The notes: generated from the letters alone by a model not told the origin. A DNA stretch of 64,000 bases from Paraburkholderia phytofirmans OLGA172 (GCF_001634365.1 NZ_CP014578.1:3100001-3164000), one strand, 5' to 3'; shown: positions 9,154-18,801, counted from the first letter of the stretch. Program-made: numbers and translations.

Positions 9154-9540
9154 TCACCTGATCAGCGCAGCCCGCTCGTTTAACAACTGACGGAGAATGC
9201 TGCGATGGCACCGGCTTTCGTCCTCGCAGTAGCAACCGACGGAAAAGTTTGTCGTTTTCGACAATGCGGCAAGCAGGTCCAACACCTTGCTGGCATCGCC
9301 GCCATTCATCTCCGCGCGGAATTTCTTCGCGAACGCGGTCCAATCGGCGTCGCTCGCGACCGCCTTGGCTTCTTTCACCAACTCCGCATCAGGCGACAGA
9401 TTAGGCAGCCACACATCGTAATAGTCGCGGGTCGCGAATTCCGTCCGGGGTACGCCGCGTGGCGGCCGCCGAACAGTACCGATACGCAGACCTTCGTCAG
9501 CCGCTCTCGGAGACCCAAGCTGCACGATGCTAATGCTCAT
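9154..9540 (-). CDS. DUF488 family protein (YeaO-like)
   Basis: 128 residues of the DUF488 family, whose biochemical role is not settled. The family signature GCYCEDESRCHRSIL, with clustered Cys and His near residues 102-116, is complete and could bind metal. The ATG at 9540 has AGGA seven nt upstream. It is followed by a short cytoplasmic alpha/beta region and ends at a basic C-terminus. The flanking small gene at 9625 is on the same strand 84 bp upstream, so the two may be co-transcribed. Confidence 0.8.
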   Translation of the reverse strand: MSISIVQLGSPRAADEGLRIGTVRRPPRGVPRTEFATRDYYDVWLPNLSPDAELVKEAKAVASDADWTAFAKKFRAEMNGGDASKVLDLLAALSKTTNFSVGCYCEDESRCHRSILRQLLNERAALIR

Positions 9541-9624
9541 GTTGTTTTCCTGATTCGTCGTGGACTCGCGACCGCCCCTGCCGGACCGATAAGCGCCGCT
9601 CGTCAGTGGTTCTGCGATGTAGGC

Positions 9625-9942
9625 TCAACGCCTCAGACCCTTCATCGCCTCGATTTCCATGGCTGCGTTTCGCTCTTCGCTCGCTTCAATCGGGTCCATC
9701 GCCTCGTCGATCGAAGCGGCCGCACGCTCCGCGGCCGCTTTCGTTTCGTCGAAGACGGGATCGAATTCAACGTCGTCATCGCCCGGCGGTTCCAGCATGT
9801 CTCGAAGCATGGCCGCCAGTTCCGGCGTGTCCCACTCCACGCCCTGTTGCTTCTGCTTTTTTATGTAGTGTCTGACTTCCGCGTCCTGTTCCGGGGTCAA
9901 CGGAAGACCGCGAAAAGTGCTTTTGGGGTCGGCATCAGTCAT
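9625..9942 (-). CDS. Hypothetical acidic protein, 105 residues
   Basis: I do not recognise this family. The protein is soluble, acidic in its second half (GDDDVEFDP), with a predicted helix around TPEQDAEVRHYIKKQKQQG and an Ala/Glu-rich C-terminal helix. There is no signal peptide or membrane segment. The ATG at 9942 has GGAG seven nt upstream, which supports translation. It lies upstream of the DUF488 gene on the same strand and may form an operon with it. Confidence 0.65.
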   Translation of the reverse strand: MTDADPKSTFRGLPLTPEQDAEVRHYIKKQKQQGVEWDTPELAAMLRDMLEPPGDDDVEFDPVFDETKAAAERAAASIDEAMDPIEASEERNAAMEIEAMKGLRR

Positions 9943-10050
9943 GATCTCGCTCCAGGATACGTGCCAGTTTGAGTGTAATCCCGTTAGGGTGACGTGATCT
10001 CAGCTATCGGTGATCGCCCATCCACCCGTCCGGCGGGGTCTGGCGATCAG

Positions 10051-10398
10051 TCAGCGGCGAGCCCCAGGGTAGTAAACCGCCAACCACACGCTCGGCTCCG
10101 TGTCGCTCGTCCATGCCACCCGATGCCGGCAATGCGCTTCGATCAGCACGTGGTCGCCCGGCTTCATCGGATGCAGCTCACGCTCGCCTTCGAATTCGAG
10201 CGTCGCCGCGCCGCTCAGCAGCACGACCCACTCGGCGCGCGGACTGTCGTACCAGAACTCCGGCGGGCTTGCGTGCCCTCTGGAGACGATCCGCTCGATG
10301 CTCACGCCGGCCTCTTCAACGAGCGCATCGACTTGCTCGCCAAGGCGCGCCGGCGCGCCGGGATCGAAGAGATTGCCGCTACCGATCACGCGTTTCAT
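10051..10398 (-). CDS. Cupin domain protein
   Basis: Single-domain cupin of 115 residues. The first conserved motif region (residues ~50-75, PEFWYDSPRAEWVVLLSG) and the PGDHVLIEAHCRHRV segment resemble the two metal-binding cupin motifs; the His pattern is partial. I chose the ATG at 10398 because GGAG lies 8 nt upstream; a longer frame to 10494 would overlap the preceding gene and adds a basic tail typical of untranslated high-GC sequence. It follows the flavoprotein gene on the same strand by 92 bp. No specific substrate can be assigned. Confidence 0.75.
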   Translation of the reverse strand: MKRVIGSGNLFDPGAPARLGEQVDALVEEAGVSIERIVSRGHASPPEFWYDSPRAEWVVLLSGAATLEFEGERELHPMKPGDHVLIEAHCRHRVAWTSDTEPSVWLAVYYPGARR

Positions 10399-10490
10399 CG
10401 CTTGTACTCCGGCTGTCCTCGTCACCTGCGTCCGCCGCGCATGTTCGCCCATCGCGCGCTCGCCACCCCGCTTGTCACTGAGCGCACCGC

Positions 10491-11891
10491 TCATTTCATC
10501 GGCTTGAGTCCATCGAGCAAGGTCGGCACCAGTTCGCTGATGGTCGGATGAATGTGCATGGCGTACTGCAAGGTCGGATACGGCGCGCCGGCCGTCATGA
10601 TGTCGATGAACGTGTGCAGCGCCTCGTCGCCTTCGATGCCATGGATCGCCGCGCCAAGAATCTGCTTGCTCCGTGCGTCCACCAGCACCTTCATGAAGCC
10701 GTCGGTCTCGCCGCGTTCGCGGGCGCGGCCCACCCGCGTCATCGGCATGGTGGCGATCAGCGCATCACGGCCGGCCTTGCGCACGTCGGCCTCCGAGAGC
10801 CCGACACGCGCGAGCGGCGGGTCGACGAATACCGCATACGTCATGATCCGCGTGTCGACGCTGCGCGCGCCGCCGTCGAGCAGATTGGCCACGACGATCT
10901 GGAAATCATCGTAGGAAGTATGGGTAAAGGCGCCGCGTCCGTTGATGTCGCCGATCGCCCAGACGCCCGGCACGTTGGTGCGCAACTGGCCGTCGACGGG
11001 AATCGTGCCGTGCCGGTCCGTCGCGATGCCGGCGGCGTCGAGGCCGAGGTCGTCGGTATTCGGTTCACGGCCGGTGGCGAACAGCAGGTGCGATGCTTCG
11101 AGCGCGGGAATGTTCTGCGCAAAGCCGATGCACACCTCGCTGTCTCGATGCGGATGCGGCTCGACCCGCGAGGGCTGCACGCCGAAGACAAACTCGACCC
11201 CTTCGCGTGCCAGCACCTTCTGCACGGAGCCGGCGAAGTCGGCATCCTCGCGCGTGAGCACGCGCTCGCCGCGCACCAGCACCGTCACCCGGCTGCCGAA
11301 GCGGCGAAAAACCTGCGCGAATTCAAGTGCGATATAACTGCCGCCGACAATCGCCAGATGGTCTGGCAATTCAGTCAGGTCGAGCAGATTGGAGTTGGTG
11401 TAGTAGCGAATGCGCTCGAGCCCGTCGAGCGGCGGCACGCTTGCGCGCGTGCCGGTATTGATGAAGATTTCGTCGGCGCTGAGTTCGTCAGGCATCGCGC
11501 CGCCCGGGCCGCCGATGGCGAGCGTATGCGCGCCGGTGAAGCGCGCGTGGCCGTTGAAGACGGTGACGTTAGCCGCCTCGCGCAGCCATTTCTCGACGCC
11601 GTCGCGCGATTGGCCGATGATCCTGTCCTTGCGCGCCTTGACCGCAGCCAGATCGACGCTGACCGCCCCGCTCACCTGCACGCCCAGGTCCGCGGCATGG
11701 CGCGCCACGTGGGCCGTGCGGGCGCTGGCCACATAAGACTTGGTCGGCGTGCAGCCGACATTCACGCAAGTCCCGCCGAAGGCAGCTCGTTCGATAACCG
11801 CAGTTTTACGGCCGCTTTGACCAAGACGGACAGCGAGCGGCGCACCGCCTTGTCCCGTGCCGATCACGACTGCGTCGAAGTGCTGTGGCAT
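10491..11891 (-). CDS. FAD-dependent pyridine nucleotide-disulfide oxidoreductase (mercuric reductase-like)
   Basis: 466-residue class I flavin disulfide reductase with FAD-binding GTGQGG near the N-terminus and the redox-active pair C42/C47 in GGTCVNVGCTPTK. A second Rossmann motif (VGGSYIALEFAQ) binds NAD(P)H, an ATG/GD segment (VWAIGDINGRG) contacts FAD, and the C-terminal dimerisation domain ends with HIHPTISE, carrying the catalytic His-Glu pair. It lacks the heavy-metal domain and terminal Cys pair of MerA, so mercury reduction is unlikely. Automated pipelines often call such genes mercuric reductase or dihydrolipoamide dehydrogenase. The real disulfide substrate is unknown. Confidence 0.85.
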   Translation of the reverse strand: MPQHFDAVVIGTGQGGAPLAVRLGQSGRKTAVIERAAFGGTCVNVGCTPTKSYVASARTAHVARHAADLGVQVSGAVSVDLAAVKARKDRIIGQSRDGVEKWLREAANVTVFNGHARFTGAHTLAIGGPGGAMPDELSADEIFINTGTRASVPPLDGLERIRYYTNSNLLDLTELPDHLAIVGGSYIALEFAQVFRRFGSRVTVLVRGERVLTREDADFAGSVQKVLAREGVEFVFGVQPSRVEPHPHRDSEVCIGFAQNIPALEASHLLFATGREPNTDDLGLDAAGIATDRHGTIPVDGQLRTNVPGVWAIGDINGRGAFTHTSYDDFQIVVANLLDGGARSVDTRIMTYAVFVDPPLARVGLSEADVRKAGRDALIATMPMTRVGRARERGETDGFMKVLVDARSKQILGAAIHGIEGDEALHTFIDIMTAGAPYPTLQYAMHIHPTISELVPTLLDGLKPMK

Positions 11892-12087
11892 GGCAGATCT
11901 CCCGAGGCTGGGATGCAGGTCGTAGCATCTTACCCTCAGCGCCTCGCGTTGCCTTTATCGCCCTTTTCTCGGTGGTTCTGTTGCACGCTGCGACGTCCGT
12001 GCCCGGCTTGCGATCCCGTTTCGCCCTGTCCAGGGGACGACGCCGGCCGATCGGTGTGAATAGGGTGTGAATTGCGCCCGATTGTGT

Positions 12088-12276
12088 TCAGACGCGGCAG
12101 TGCGCGGCGCAGATGAATTCGCGCGAGCGTTGCAGCGCGGCCTGCGCGCCGCGCGTCGCGACAACCCAGCCAACCTGGCCGAGGTTGAAGTCCTGCGACA
12201 CCATCACCTGCATGAGGGCGACCATCGGCAGAACCACCGATGGCCGATAAAGCTGGTTCGCAATCAAGGCTGGCAT
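12088..12276 (-). CDS. Small hypothetical protein, 62 residues
   Basis: A short frame starting at the ATG at 12276, with GGGAG exactly 5 nt upstream. The N-terminal half is hydrophobic (PSVVLPMVALMQVMVSQ) and could form one membrane segment; the C-terminus has two Cys (CAAHC). I recognise no family. It fills an otherwise empty stretch between the flavoprotein and deaminase genes on the same strand. The good ribosome site is the main support, and it could still be chance. Confidence 0.4.
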   Translation of the reverse strand: MPALIANQLYRPSVVLPMVALMQVMVSQDFNLGQVGWVVATRGAQAALQRSREFICAAHCRV

Positions 12277-12563
12277 AACGGCTCCCATCGCGCGTAGCCG
12301 CAACGGCGGGGCGCGGAATTTGCATTCGATGGGAGGATTTTAGGGAAATCGGCGGCGCGGATAAATACCAGGAACGCGAAGGCACTTGTCCGTCAAACCG
12401 AACAATCGAGTCTGAATGCCTGTGGCAGTGGGGTCAGATTGCGGGATTAGGCCGCCCGGCGAAATGGGTTTGCTGCGCCTGCGCCGTAGCCGTGGCCGGG
12501 GGCGCCGATGGCCACGGCCGCAGGCGTCAGGGCAGTCTGGCGCGAGCGTGCGCCGCCATAGCG

Positions 12564-13112
12564 CTACCTGCCGCGCCAGAACCGCCGCTGCACCTCCATC
12601 ACCTCCCCCTCCACCTCGGCCACTGGACCGATCACCTCGACGGGTTTCTGGCAGTGGTCAAACACATAGCGGCAATCCACGCTCATGGTCGGATTCTCGG
12701 CATGATCGCCGGTCGCCTCCAGCAAGCGCTTCTCGGTCATGCCAAACACGACGCGGCCGATATTGGCCCAATACATCGTGCCGGCGCACATGCAGCAAGG
12801 CTCGACCGATGTGTACAACGTACAGCTCCACAAGTACTCCGGCGTGAAATTCAACGCCGCCACGCGAGCCAGCACCGACTCGGCGTGATTCACCGTGTCG
12901 ACATTGCCCTGCTCCATCAATACGGTCTCCTGATCCGGGCCGACCAGCACCGCGCCGAACGGATGGTGGCCCAGCAGCGTCGCCCGCTCGGCCACCCGGC
13001 TCGAATGCCGCAGATGCCGCACGATCTGCTCGTGAGTCGGCGTTAGACCCTGCGGCGGATAGGTCGCCGCCACGCCTGCGGCGCCGGTATCGGTCGGGAC
13101 GGTAAGACTCAC
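12564..13112 (-). CDS. Nucleoside/nucleobase deaminase, CMP/dCMP deaminase fold
   Basis: 182-residue zinc-dependent deaminase of the cytidine/guanine/tRNA-adenosine deaminase superfamily. The zinc site is complete: H76-A-E78 with the catalytic Glu, and PCCMC giving ligands C106 and C109, followed by the usual TMYWANIGRVVFG segment. The start is GTG at 13112 with AAGGAG seven nt upstream. The downstream part (residues 135-175) is longer than in TadA, fitting guanine-deaminase-type or nucleoside deaminases. It lies just downstream of a BMP-type binding protein on the same strand, a family that binds nucleosides and purines, suggesting a joint role in nucleoside salvage. Confidence 0.85.
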   Translation of the reverse strand: MSLTVPTDTGAAGVAATYPPQGLTPTHEQIVRHLRHSSRVAERATLLGHHPFGAVLVGPDQETVLMEQGNVDTVNHAESVLARVAALNFTPEYLWSCTLYTSVEPCCMCAGTMYWANIGRVVFGMTEKRLLEATGDHAENPTMSVDCRYVFDHCQKPVEVIGPVAEVEGEVMEVQRRFWRGR

Positions 13113-13162
13113 GGGCGATCTCCTTTAATCTTTAGTAGGAGTTAGGCGAACCAGTCAATTCA

Positions 13163-14293
13163 TCACTTCGGCAGCGAACCGTCCACGCCTTGCACGAACC
13201 AGTTCAAACGCAGCAGTTCCATATCGCTCAAGGATTTTCCCGCAGCGACCTTCACCGTGCCGGACTGATCCACGATCGGACCGGCAAACGGATTGAGCTT
13301 GCCCGAGATGATGTCGTCACGCGTCTGGTTCAACGCCTTTTGCGCCGCCGGCGACACCGCGTCCGTGTTGATGTCGGCCAGATCGATCGCCTTCTCTTTC
13401 AGCCCCCACCACACCGGCGAGTTGTTCCACGTGCCCGCCATCACCTGCTGCACCAGATGCGTGTAATACACGCCCCAGTTGCTCACGCATGCGCCCAGTT
13501 GCGCATTCGGCCCGAACTTCTTCATGTCGGAGTCCCACCCGAATGCATGCACTTTCTTCTGTTCGGCCGTTTGCATTGTCGCCGTCGAATCGGTGTTCTG
13601 GATCAGCACGTCGGCGCCCTGGCCGATCAGCGTCTCGGCGGCCTGCTTTTCGCGGCCCGGGTCGAACCAGCTGTTGATCCACACAACCTTCACGCGCGCC
13701 TTCGGGTTGACCGAGCGCGCACCCATCGTGAACGCGTTGATGTTGCGCACCACCTCCGGCACCGGCACCGAACCGACAAAGCCGAGCGTGTTGGACTTTG
13801 TCGTATAACCCGCGACCAGCCCAGCCAGGTAGGCGCTCTGGTAGGTCCGCACATCATAGGTGGCGAAGTTGGCGGCCTTCTTGTAGCCGGTCGCATGTTC
13901 GAACACGGCGTCCGGGAAGTCCTTGGCGACCTTCAACTCGAAATCCTGGAAGCCGAAGCTCGAGCCCACCACGATCTTGTTGCCCTTGGACGCCAGCTCG
14001 CGAAACACGCGCTCCGAATCCGCCGACTCCGGCACGTTCTCGATGCGCGTCACTTTGATCTTGTCGCCGAATTTCGCCTCGACCTCTTTCACGCCCTGCT
14101 CGTGCGCATAGGTCCAGCCGGCGTCACCGGGATTGCCGAGGTAGACAAAGGCGATGCCGAGCGGTTGCGCGGTTGCGGCTGCAGCCGCCCCGGCGCTGAA
14201 CGCGAGGGACGCGCCGAGCGCTGCGCCGAGAACGGTCCGGACGGTTTTGATGCGTAATGAGTGATGCAGCACTCGCGCCAGCTTTGCTTTCAT
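13163..14293 (-). CDS. BMP-family ABC transporter substrate-binding protein
   Basis: Periplasmic binding protein of the BMP/PnrA (Med) family, which binds nucleosides or purines. A signal peptide covers residues ~1-45 (basic MKAKLARVLHHSLRIKTVRT, then an Ala-rich core). The mature part begins near QPLGIAFVYLGNPGDAGWTYAHEQG, with conserved NVPESADSERVFRELASKG and GFVGSVPVPEVVRNINAF segments. I chose the ATG at 14293, with GGAG five nt upstream; length 376. No permease or ATPase genes of this transporter type are adjacent, so partner components must be elsewhere. The adjacent deaminase suggests nucleoside or purine uptake. Confidence 0.88.
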   Translation of the reverse strand: MKAKLARVLHHSLRIKTVRTVLGAALGASLAFSAGAAAAATAQPLGIAFVYLGNPGDAGWTYAHEQGVKEVEAKFGDKIKVTRIENVPESADSERVFRELASKGNKIVVGSSFGFQDFELKVAKDFPDAVFEHATGYKKAANFATYDVRTYQSAYLAGLVAGYTTKSNTLGFVGSVPVPEVVRNINAFTMGARSVNPKARVKVVWINSWFDPGREKQAAETLIGQGADVLIQNTDSTATMQTAEQKKVHAFGWDSDMKKFGPNAQLGACVSNWGVYYTHLVQQVMAGTWNNSPVWWGLKEKAIDLADINTDAVSPAAQKALNQTRDDIISGKLNPFAGPIVDQSGTVKVAAGKSLSDMELLRLNWFVQGVDGSLPK

Positions 14294-14514
14294 GAATTCT
14301 CCGAAGATAGTTTCCAGGTTCCTGCCACAGCGCTCGGGATTGTCCCGAGCAAGGCTCCAGCATAAGGGGCCATATTCGAAGGTCAATTTCAGAGGAAAAA
14401 TTATTATTCGTTATCTCGCCCATAACGAAATCTGTATTTTGGTCGCGGACAGACATGTTCGACATCTTCGAACGAGTACATCGGCAAAGCCCTCGCGCCG
14501 AATTCGGCCGCAGC

Positions 14515-14823
14515 TCAATGAACCGGTGGCATTGGGCCGGCCGGTTCATCGTCTGGCGGACCGTCCTCGCCGAACAGCGCCGCACACAAGCCCAGGCCGA
14601 TCTCGCTCAGGCGCGCCGTCCCCGTGCCTTCCTCGGTGAAGGTGGCGTCCACCAGCCCGCCGTCGACCAGCGCTGTCAATTGCCGCCGCAAGGCGCTCAT
14701 CGGCACGTCCGCCTGCCTGGAAAGCCTGGCGAGCGACCACGCGCCGCCAGGCGTTTCCTGATACGCGCGCCACAACTGCGCCAGTATGGCGACCAGCACC
14801 GAATCGAGTTCTTCGTCTGCCAT
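14515..14823 (-). CDS. Small winged-helix-like putative regulator
   Basis: 102 residues. The segment [31 protein letters not shown] reads as a winged helix-turn-helix (helix, turn, recognition helix, wing), similar in layout to ArsR or MarR-like domains, but I cannot assign a family. The C-terminus is acidic and Pro-rich ([16 protein letters not shown]). AGGAG lies 8 nt before the ATG. It sits 41 bp after the MocR-type regulator on the same strand, so they are probably co-transcribed. There is no metal or ligand motif I can recognise. Confidence 0.7.
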   Translation of the reverse strand: MADEELDSVLVAILAQLWRAYQETPGGAWSLARLSRQADVPMSALRRQLTALVDGGLVDATFTEEGTGTARLSEIGLGLCAALFGEDGPPDDEPAGPMPPVH

Positions 14824-14864
14824 CGTGATGTCTCCTCGCTTTTCTCAAGCGCTACCAGGCCCCA

Positions 14865-16298
14865 TCAAGCCATCCGCGCCACCAGATCGCCCAGCGTCTT
14901 CAATGCCGCCTCGGTTTGCGCCGTCCACGGATAGCTGTAATTGAGCCGGATGAAGTGGCGAAAATCGTCGCGCATCGAAAACATCATGCCCGGCCCGATC
15001 GTGATGCTGCGTGCGAGCGCCGCCTGATAGAGCCGCATCGAATCGACACGTTCGGGTAATTCCACCCACAGCACGTACCCGCCTTGCGGCGCCGACATGC
15101 GCGTGCCCGCCGGAAAAAACCGCCGCACCATCGCCGTCATGATGCTCGCCTGCTGCCGGTAGACCTTGCGCACATGCCGCAGATGGCGATCGTAGCCGTC
15201 CTGCCTCAAGTAGTCGGCGACGGCGACTTGCGGCACCGAAGGCGTAGTCAGCGTGTTGAGAAATTTCAGCTTCTCGACCTGCGTGCGATAGCGCCCCGGC
15301 ATGGCCCAACCGATCCGGTATGACGCGGTCAGGCTTTTCGAAAACGACGCGCAATGCAGCACCAGCCCCTTGGTGTCGTAGTTCTTCAAGGTCGACGGCC
15401 GCGCCTCGCCGAAGTACAACTCCTGATAGACATCGTTCTCGATGGCAGGAATCTCGTGCGCAGCGAGCAGTTCGACCAGTTGCTGCTTGCGCGCGTCGGG
15501 CATCTGGAAACCGAGCGGATTCTGGAAGTTCGGCATCACCATGCACGCGGCGATCTTCTGCCGGGCGATGACCTGGGCCAACGCCTCGATATCGATGCCG
15601 TGGACCGGATGCGTCGCCACTTCGATGGCGCGCATGCCGAGACGCTCGATGGCGTGCAGCATCGCGTAGTAAGTCGGCGACTCGACGGCGACCGTATCGC
15701 CCGGCTTGGCGACCGCCTGCAAACTGAGGTTGATCGCCTCCGTGGCACCGAGCGTGATGATGATTTCGTCCGGATCGACCGGCACGCCGTTCTCGGCATA
15801 GCGCCGCGCGATCTGGCGGATCAGCTCCGGATTGCCGGGCGGCAAGTCGTCGATCAGGTTCCAGCTCGCGTGGCGCCGGGCGATCGCATTCGCGTACTGG
15901 TTGATGCGCCGCCATGGGAACAGCGACGGATCGGGGTACGGCGAGCCGAGCGGCACGGCGTCGTGCGCGCGGATGCTGCGCAGGGTCGACAGCACGAGGC
16001 GGCTCACGTCGACCGCAGCGGCCACTGGTGGCGTTTGGGCTGCCGGCTGGCGGCTCAGACGCGGCTCGTCGAGCGCTGCCGCCGTCGCTACCGCGTCGCG
16101 CACGAAATAGCCCGACTGCGGACGGGTCTCGACAATCCCCCGGCTTTCCAGCAACGCGTACGCGTGCAGCACGGTCTTGATGCTGACGCCGTGCTGCTGG
16201 CTCGCCTGCCGCACCGAGGGAATCCGCTCGCCCGCCGCGAAAACGCCGCGGCGCACGGCTTCGGTCATTTCATCGGCGAGTTTTTCGTACAGTTTCAA
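14865..16298 (-). CDS. MocR-type transcriptional regulator (GntR HTH + aminotransferase domain)
   Basis: 477 residues: a GntR-type winged helix at residues ~1-70 (KLADEMTEAVRRGVFAAGERIPSVRQ) fused to a fold-type I aminotransferase domain from ~115 to the end. The PLP lysine is K321 in SFSKSLTASYRIG, with NPLGF and ND/Y motifs upstream. MocR proteins use bound PLP as an effector and usually regulate B6, GABA or taurine genes. It is divergent from the YdeP-like gene at 16420, so the 121-bp gap may hold its operator. Whether the aminotransferase domain is catalytic is not known. Confidence 0.9.
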   Translation of the reverse strand: MKLYEKLADEMTEAVRRGVFAAGERIPSVRQASQQHGVSIKTVLHAYALLESRGIVETRPQSGYFVRDAVATAAALDEPRLSRQPAAQTPPVAAAVDVSRLVLSTLRSIRAHDAVPLGSPYPDPSLFPWRRINQYANAIARRHASWNLIDDLPPGNPELIRQIARRYAENGVPVDPDEIIITLGATEAINLSLQAVAKPGDTVAVESPTYYAMLHAIERLGMRAIEVATHPVHGIDIEALAQVIARQKIAACMVMPNFQNPLGFQMPDARKQQLVELLAAHEIPAIENDVYQELYFGEARPSTLKNYDTKGLVLHCASFSKSLTASYRIGWAMPGRYRTQVEKLKFLNTLTTPSVPQVAVADYLRQDGYDRHLRHVRKVYRQQASIMTAMVRRFFPAGTRMSAPQGGYVLWVELPERVDSMRLYQAALARSITIGPGMMFSMRDDFRHFIRLNYSYPWTAQTEAALKTLGDLVARMA

Positions 16299-16419
16299 GG
16301 ACCTGGCTCAAAAAAGGCGTGGGCGGAACCGCCAGTCTATGACGAATAAACTGCAACTGTATCCCTCCGCTTTCCGATTTTCTGTATGCTGCGCCGCTTT
16401 TGGAACACAGTAGGCTTCC

Positions 16420-18801
16420 ATGCATCGGCATAAAAGCCTCGTCCAGGCCATATCCGGCCGCAAGATCATGAAGAAACCCGAAGCTCGCATCGAACCGTAT
16501 ACGCACCCCGCCGCTGGCTGGGGCGCGCTCAAATATGTCGCCATCAACCTGATCAAGGAAAAGGTGACGGGCGGCAACTACCGCACGCTGCTCAAACAGA
16601 ACCAGCCGGACGGCTTCGACTGCCCAGGTTGCGCGTGGCCGGATCGCGAGCATGCGTCGACCTTCGAGTTCTGCGAGAACGGTGTCAAGGCCGTGGCAGC
16701 CGAGGCGACCAGCAAGCGCGTCACGCCGGTTTTCTTCGAGGAGCACACGGTCGAAGAACTGATGGCGCAGTCGGATTTCGAGTTGGAACAACACGGCCGC
16801 CTGACCGACCCGCTCGTCTACGACGCCGTGCGCGACCGTTACGTGCCGATCGGCTGGGACGAAGCATTCGACCTGATCGCCGATCACCTGTTGCGGCTCG
16901 ACAATCCCGACAGCGCCGCCTTCTACACGTCGGGCCGCGCCAGCAACGAAGCCGCGTTCCTGTACCAGTTGTTCGTGCGCATGTACGGCACCAACAATTT
17001 CCCCGATTGCTCGAACATGTGCCACGAAGCGACCAGCCGCGGCTTGCCGCACACGGTCGGCATCGGCAAGGGCACGGTGACGCTCGACGATTTCGAGCAC
17101 GCCGATACGCTCCTGATCTTCGGCCAGAATCCGGCGACCAACCATCCGCGCATGCTCGGCGAGCTGCGCGAGTGCGCAAAGCGCGGCGCGACCATTGTGT
17201 CGATCAATCCACTGAAGGAACGCGGCCTGGAGCGTTTTGCAAGCCCGCAACATCCGGTCGAAATGATCACGATGGGCAGCACGAAGATCAGCTCCGTGTT
17301 CATCCGGCCGAAAGTCGGCGGCGATTTCGCGCTGATCAAGGGCGTCGCCAAACGCGTGATCGAACTCGACGACGAAGCGTCGGCCTCAGGTCTCGCGCGC
17401 GTGCTCGATGTCGCGTTCATCGCCGAACACACGGTCGGCTTCGATGCGTTCGCCGACGATTTGCGAGCCGAAAGCTGGGACACCATCGTCGCCGAATCAG
17501 GCGTGCCGTTTGAAGACGTGCTGAAGCTCGCCGACATCTACGTGAAGGGCCGCGCGGTGATTTCGACGTGGGGCATGGGCCTCACGCAGCACAAGAACTC
17601 CGTGCCGACGGTGCAGATCCTGTCGAACCTGATGATGATGCGCGGCAATATCGGCCGCCGCGGCGCGGGCCTGTGCCCGGTGCGCGGGCACTCGAATGTC
17701 CAGGGCGACCGTACAGTCGGCATCGAGGAAAGACCGACTCAGGCGTTTCTCGATCGGCTCGGCGAAGTCTACGATTTCGAGCCGCCGCGCGAGCATGGTC
17801 TCGACGTCGTCAACACGATCCAGGCGATGCTCGACGGCAAGGTGAAGGTGTTCATCGGCCTCGGCGGCAACTTCTCGATCGCGACGCCGGACACGCCACG
17901 CACATGGGACGCGATGCGCTCGTGCGAGCTGACCGTGCACATCACGACCAAGCTGAACCGCAGCCACCTCGTGCACGGCCGCGACGCGCTGATTCTGCCG
18001 ACGCTCGGGCGCACTGAAATCGATCTTCAAAATGGTGTGGCGCAAGGCGTGAGCGTCGAGGATTCGATGAGCATGGTGCACATCTCGTACGGCATGAACA
18101 AGCCAGCCTCGGCGAATCTGTTGTCGGAGATTGCCATCGTCGCGCGCATGGCGCACGCCACGCTCGGCAGCAGCAAGGTCGATTGGCTCGCTCACGCAGC
18201 AGACTATGCGTTGATTCGCGACGGCATCGCGCGGGTGATCGAAGGCTTCCAGGATTACAACGAGCGTCTCAAGAACCCGGGCGGTTTTCACCTGGGTGTG
18301 GCGTCGCGCGAGCGGATCTGGAAAACACCGAGCGGCAAGGCGCAATTCCTGGTGCATGCGATCGACGTCGACACGCCGATTCACCAGGCGCGCGCAGAGC
18401 ACGGCGAACGTCTGATGACCTTGATGACGACGCGTTCACACGACCAGTACAACACGACGATCTACGGCCTCGACGACCGTTATCGCGGCGTGTATGGGCA
18501 GCGGCGTGTGCTGTTCGCCAACAAGGACGATCTCGCGATGCTGGGTTTCGTGGCGGGCCAGCGCGTGGATATCACGAGCGTGTGGGCCGATGGGATCGAG
18601 CGTCACGCGGCTGGGTTCCTGCTAGTGGAGTACGACATTCCGCGTGGGTGTCTCGGCGCTTATTATCCGGAAACCAATCCGCTGGTGCCGCTGTCTTCGG
18701 TCGCCGATGGGGCGGGGACGCCGACATCGAAGTCGATTCCGGTGTTGTTGACGGCGTCGGCGGTTGGGACGGCTGAGAGGGTTGAAGCCGTTGCTGCTTG
18801 A
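16420..18801 (+). CDS. FdhF/YdeP family molybdopterin oxidoreductase
   Basis: 793-residue oxidoreductase of the FdhF/YdeP branch of the molybdopterin (DMSO reductase) superfamily. The N-terminus carries DCPGCAWP (C68, C71), only part of a four-Cys Fe-S ligand set. The segment NMCHEATSRGL near residue 200 sits where formate dehydrogenase has its active-site region; FGQNPATNHPRML, WGMGLTQH and LMMMRGNIGRRGAGLCPVRGHSNVQG are typical cofactor-binding segments. The C-terminal domain (TTRSHDQYNTTIYGLDDRYRG) is the MopB binding domain. E. coli YdeP is tied to acid resistance. An internal ATG at 16468 is an alternative start. Codon use in the last ~150 bp becomes noticeably more G+T-rich. Confidence 0.9.
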   Translation: MHRHKSLVQAISGRKIMKKPEARIEPYTHPAAGWGALKYVAINLIKEKVTGGNYRTLLKQNQPDGFDCPGCAWPDREHASTFEFCENGVKAVAAEATSKRVTPVFFEEHTVEELMAQSDFELEQHGRLTDPLVYDAVRDRYVPIGWDEAFDLIADHLLRLDNPDSAAFYTSGRASNEAAFLYQLFVRMYGTNNFPDCSNMCHEATSRGLPHTVGIGKGTVTLDDFEHADTLLIFGQNPATNHPRMLGELRECAKRGATIVSINPLKERGLERFASPQHPVEMITMGSTKISSVFIRPKVGGDFALIKGVAKRVIELDDEASASGLARVLDVAFIAEHTVGFDAFADDLRAESWDTIVAESGVPFEDVLKLADIYVKGRAVISTWGMGLTQHKNSVPTVQILSNLMMMRGNIGRRGAGLCPVRGHSNVQGDRTVGIEERPTQAFLDRLGEVYDFEPPREHGLDVVNTIQAMLDGKVKVFIGLGGNFSIATPDTPRTWDAMRSCELTVHITTKLNRSHLVHGRDALILPTLGRTEIDLQNGVAQGVSVEDSMSMVHISYGMNKPASANLLSEIAIVARMAHATLGSSKVDWLAHAADYALIRDGIARVIEGFQDYNERLKNPGGFHLGVASRERIWKTPSGKAQFLVHAIDVDTPIHQARAEHGERLMTLMTTRSHDQYNTTIYGLDDRYRGVYGQRRVLFANKDDLAMLGFVAGQRVDITSVWADGIERHAAGFLLVEYDIPRGCLGAYYPETNPLVPLSSVADGAGTPTSKSIPVLLTASAVGTAERVEAVAA

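Noticed and set aside
10491..11891. Mercuric reductase assignment
   Set aside because: The catalytic CxxxxC is present but the MerA heavy-metal domain and C-terminal Cys pair are missing, and no mer genes are adjacent.
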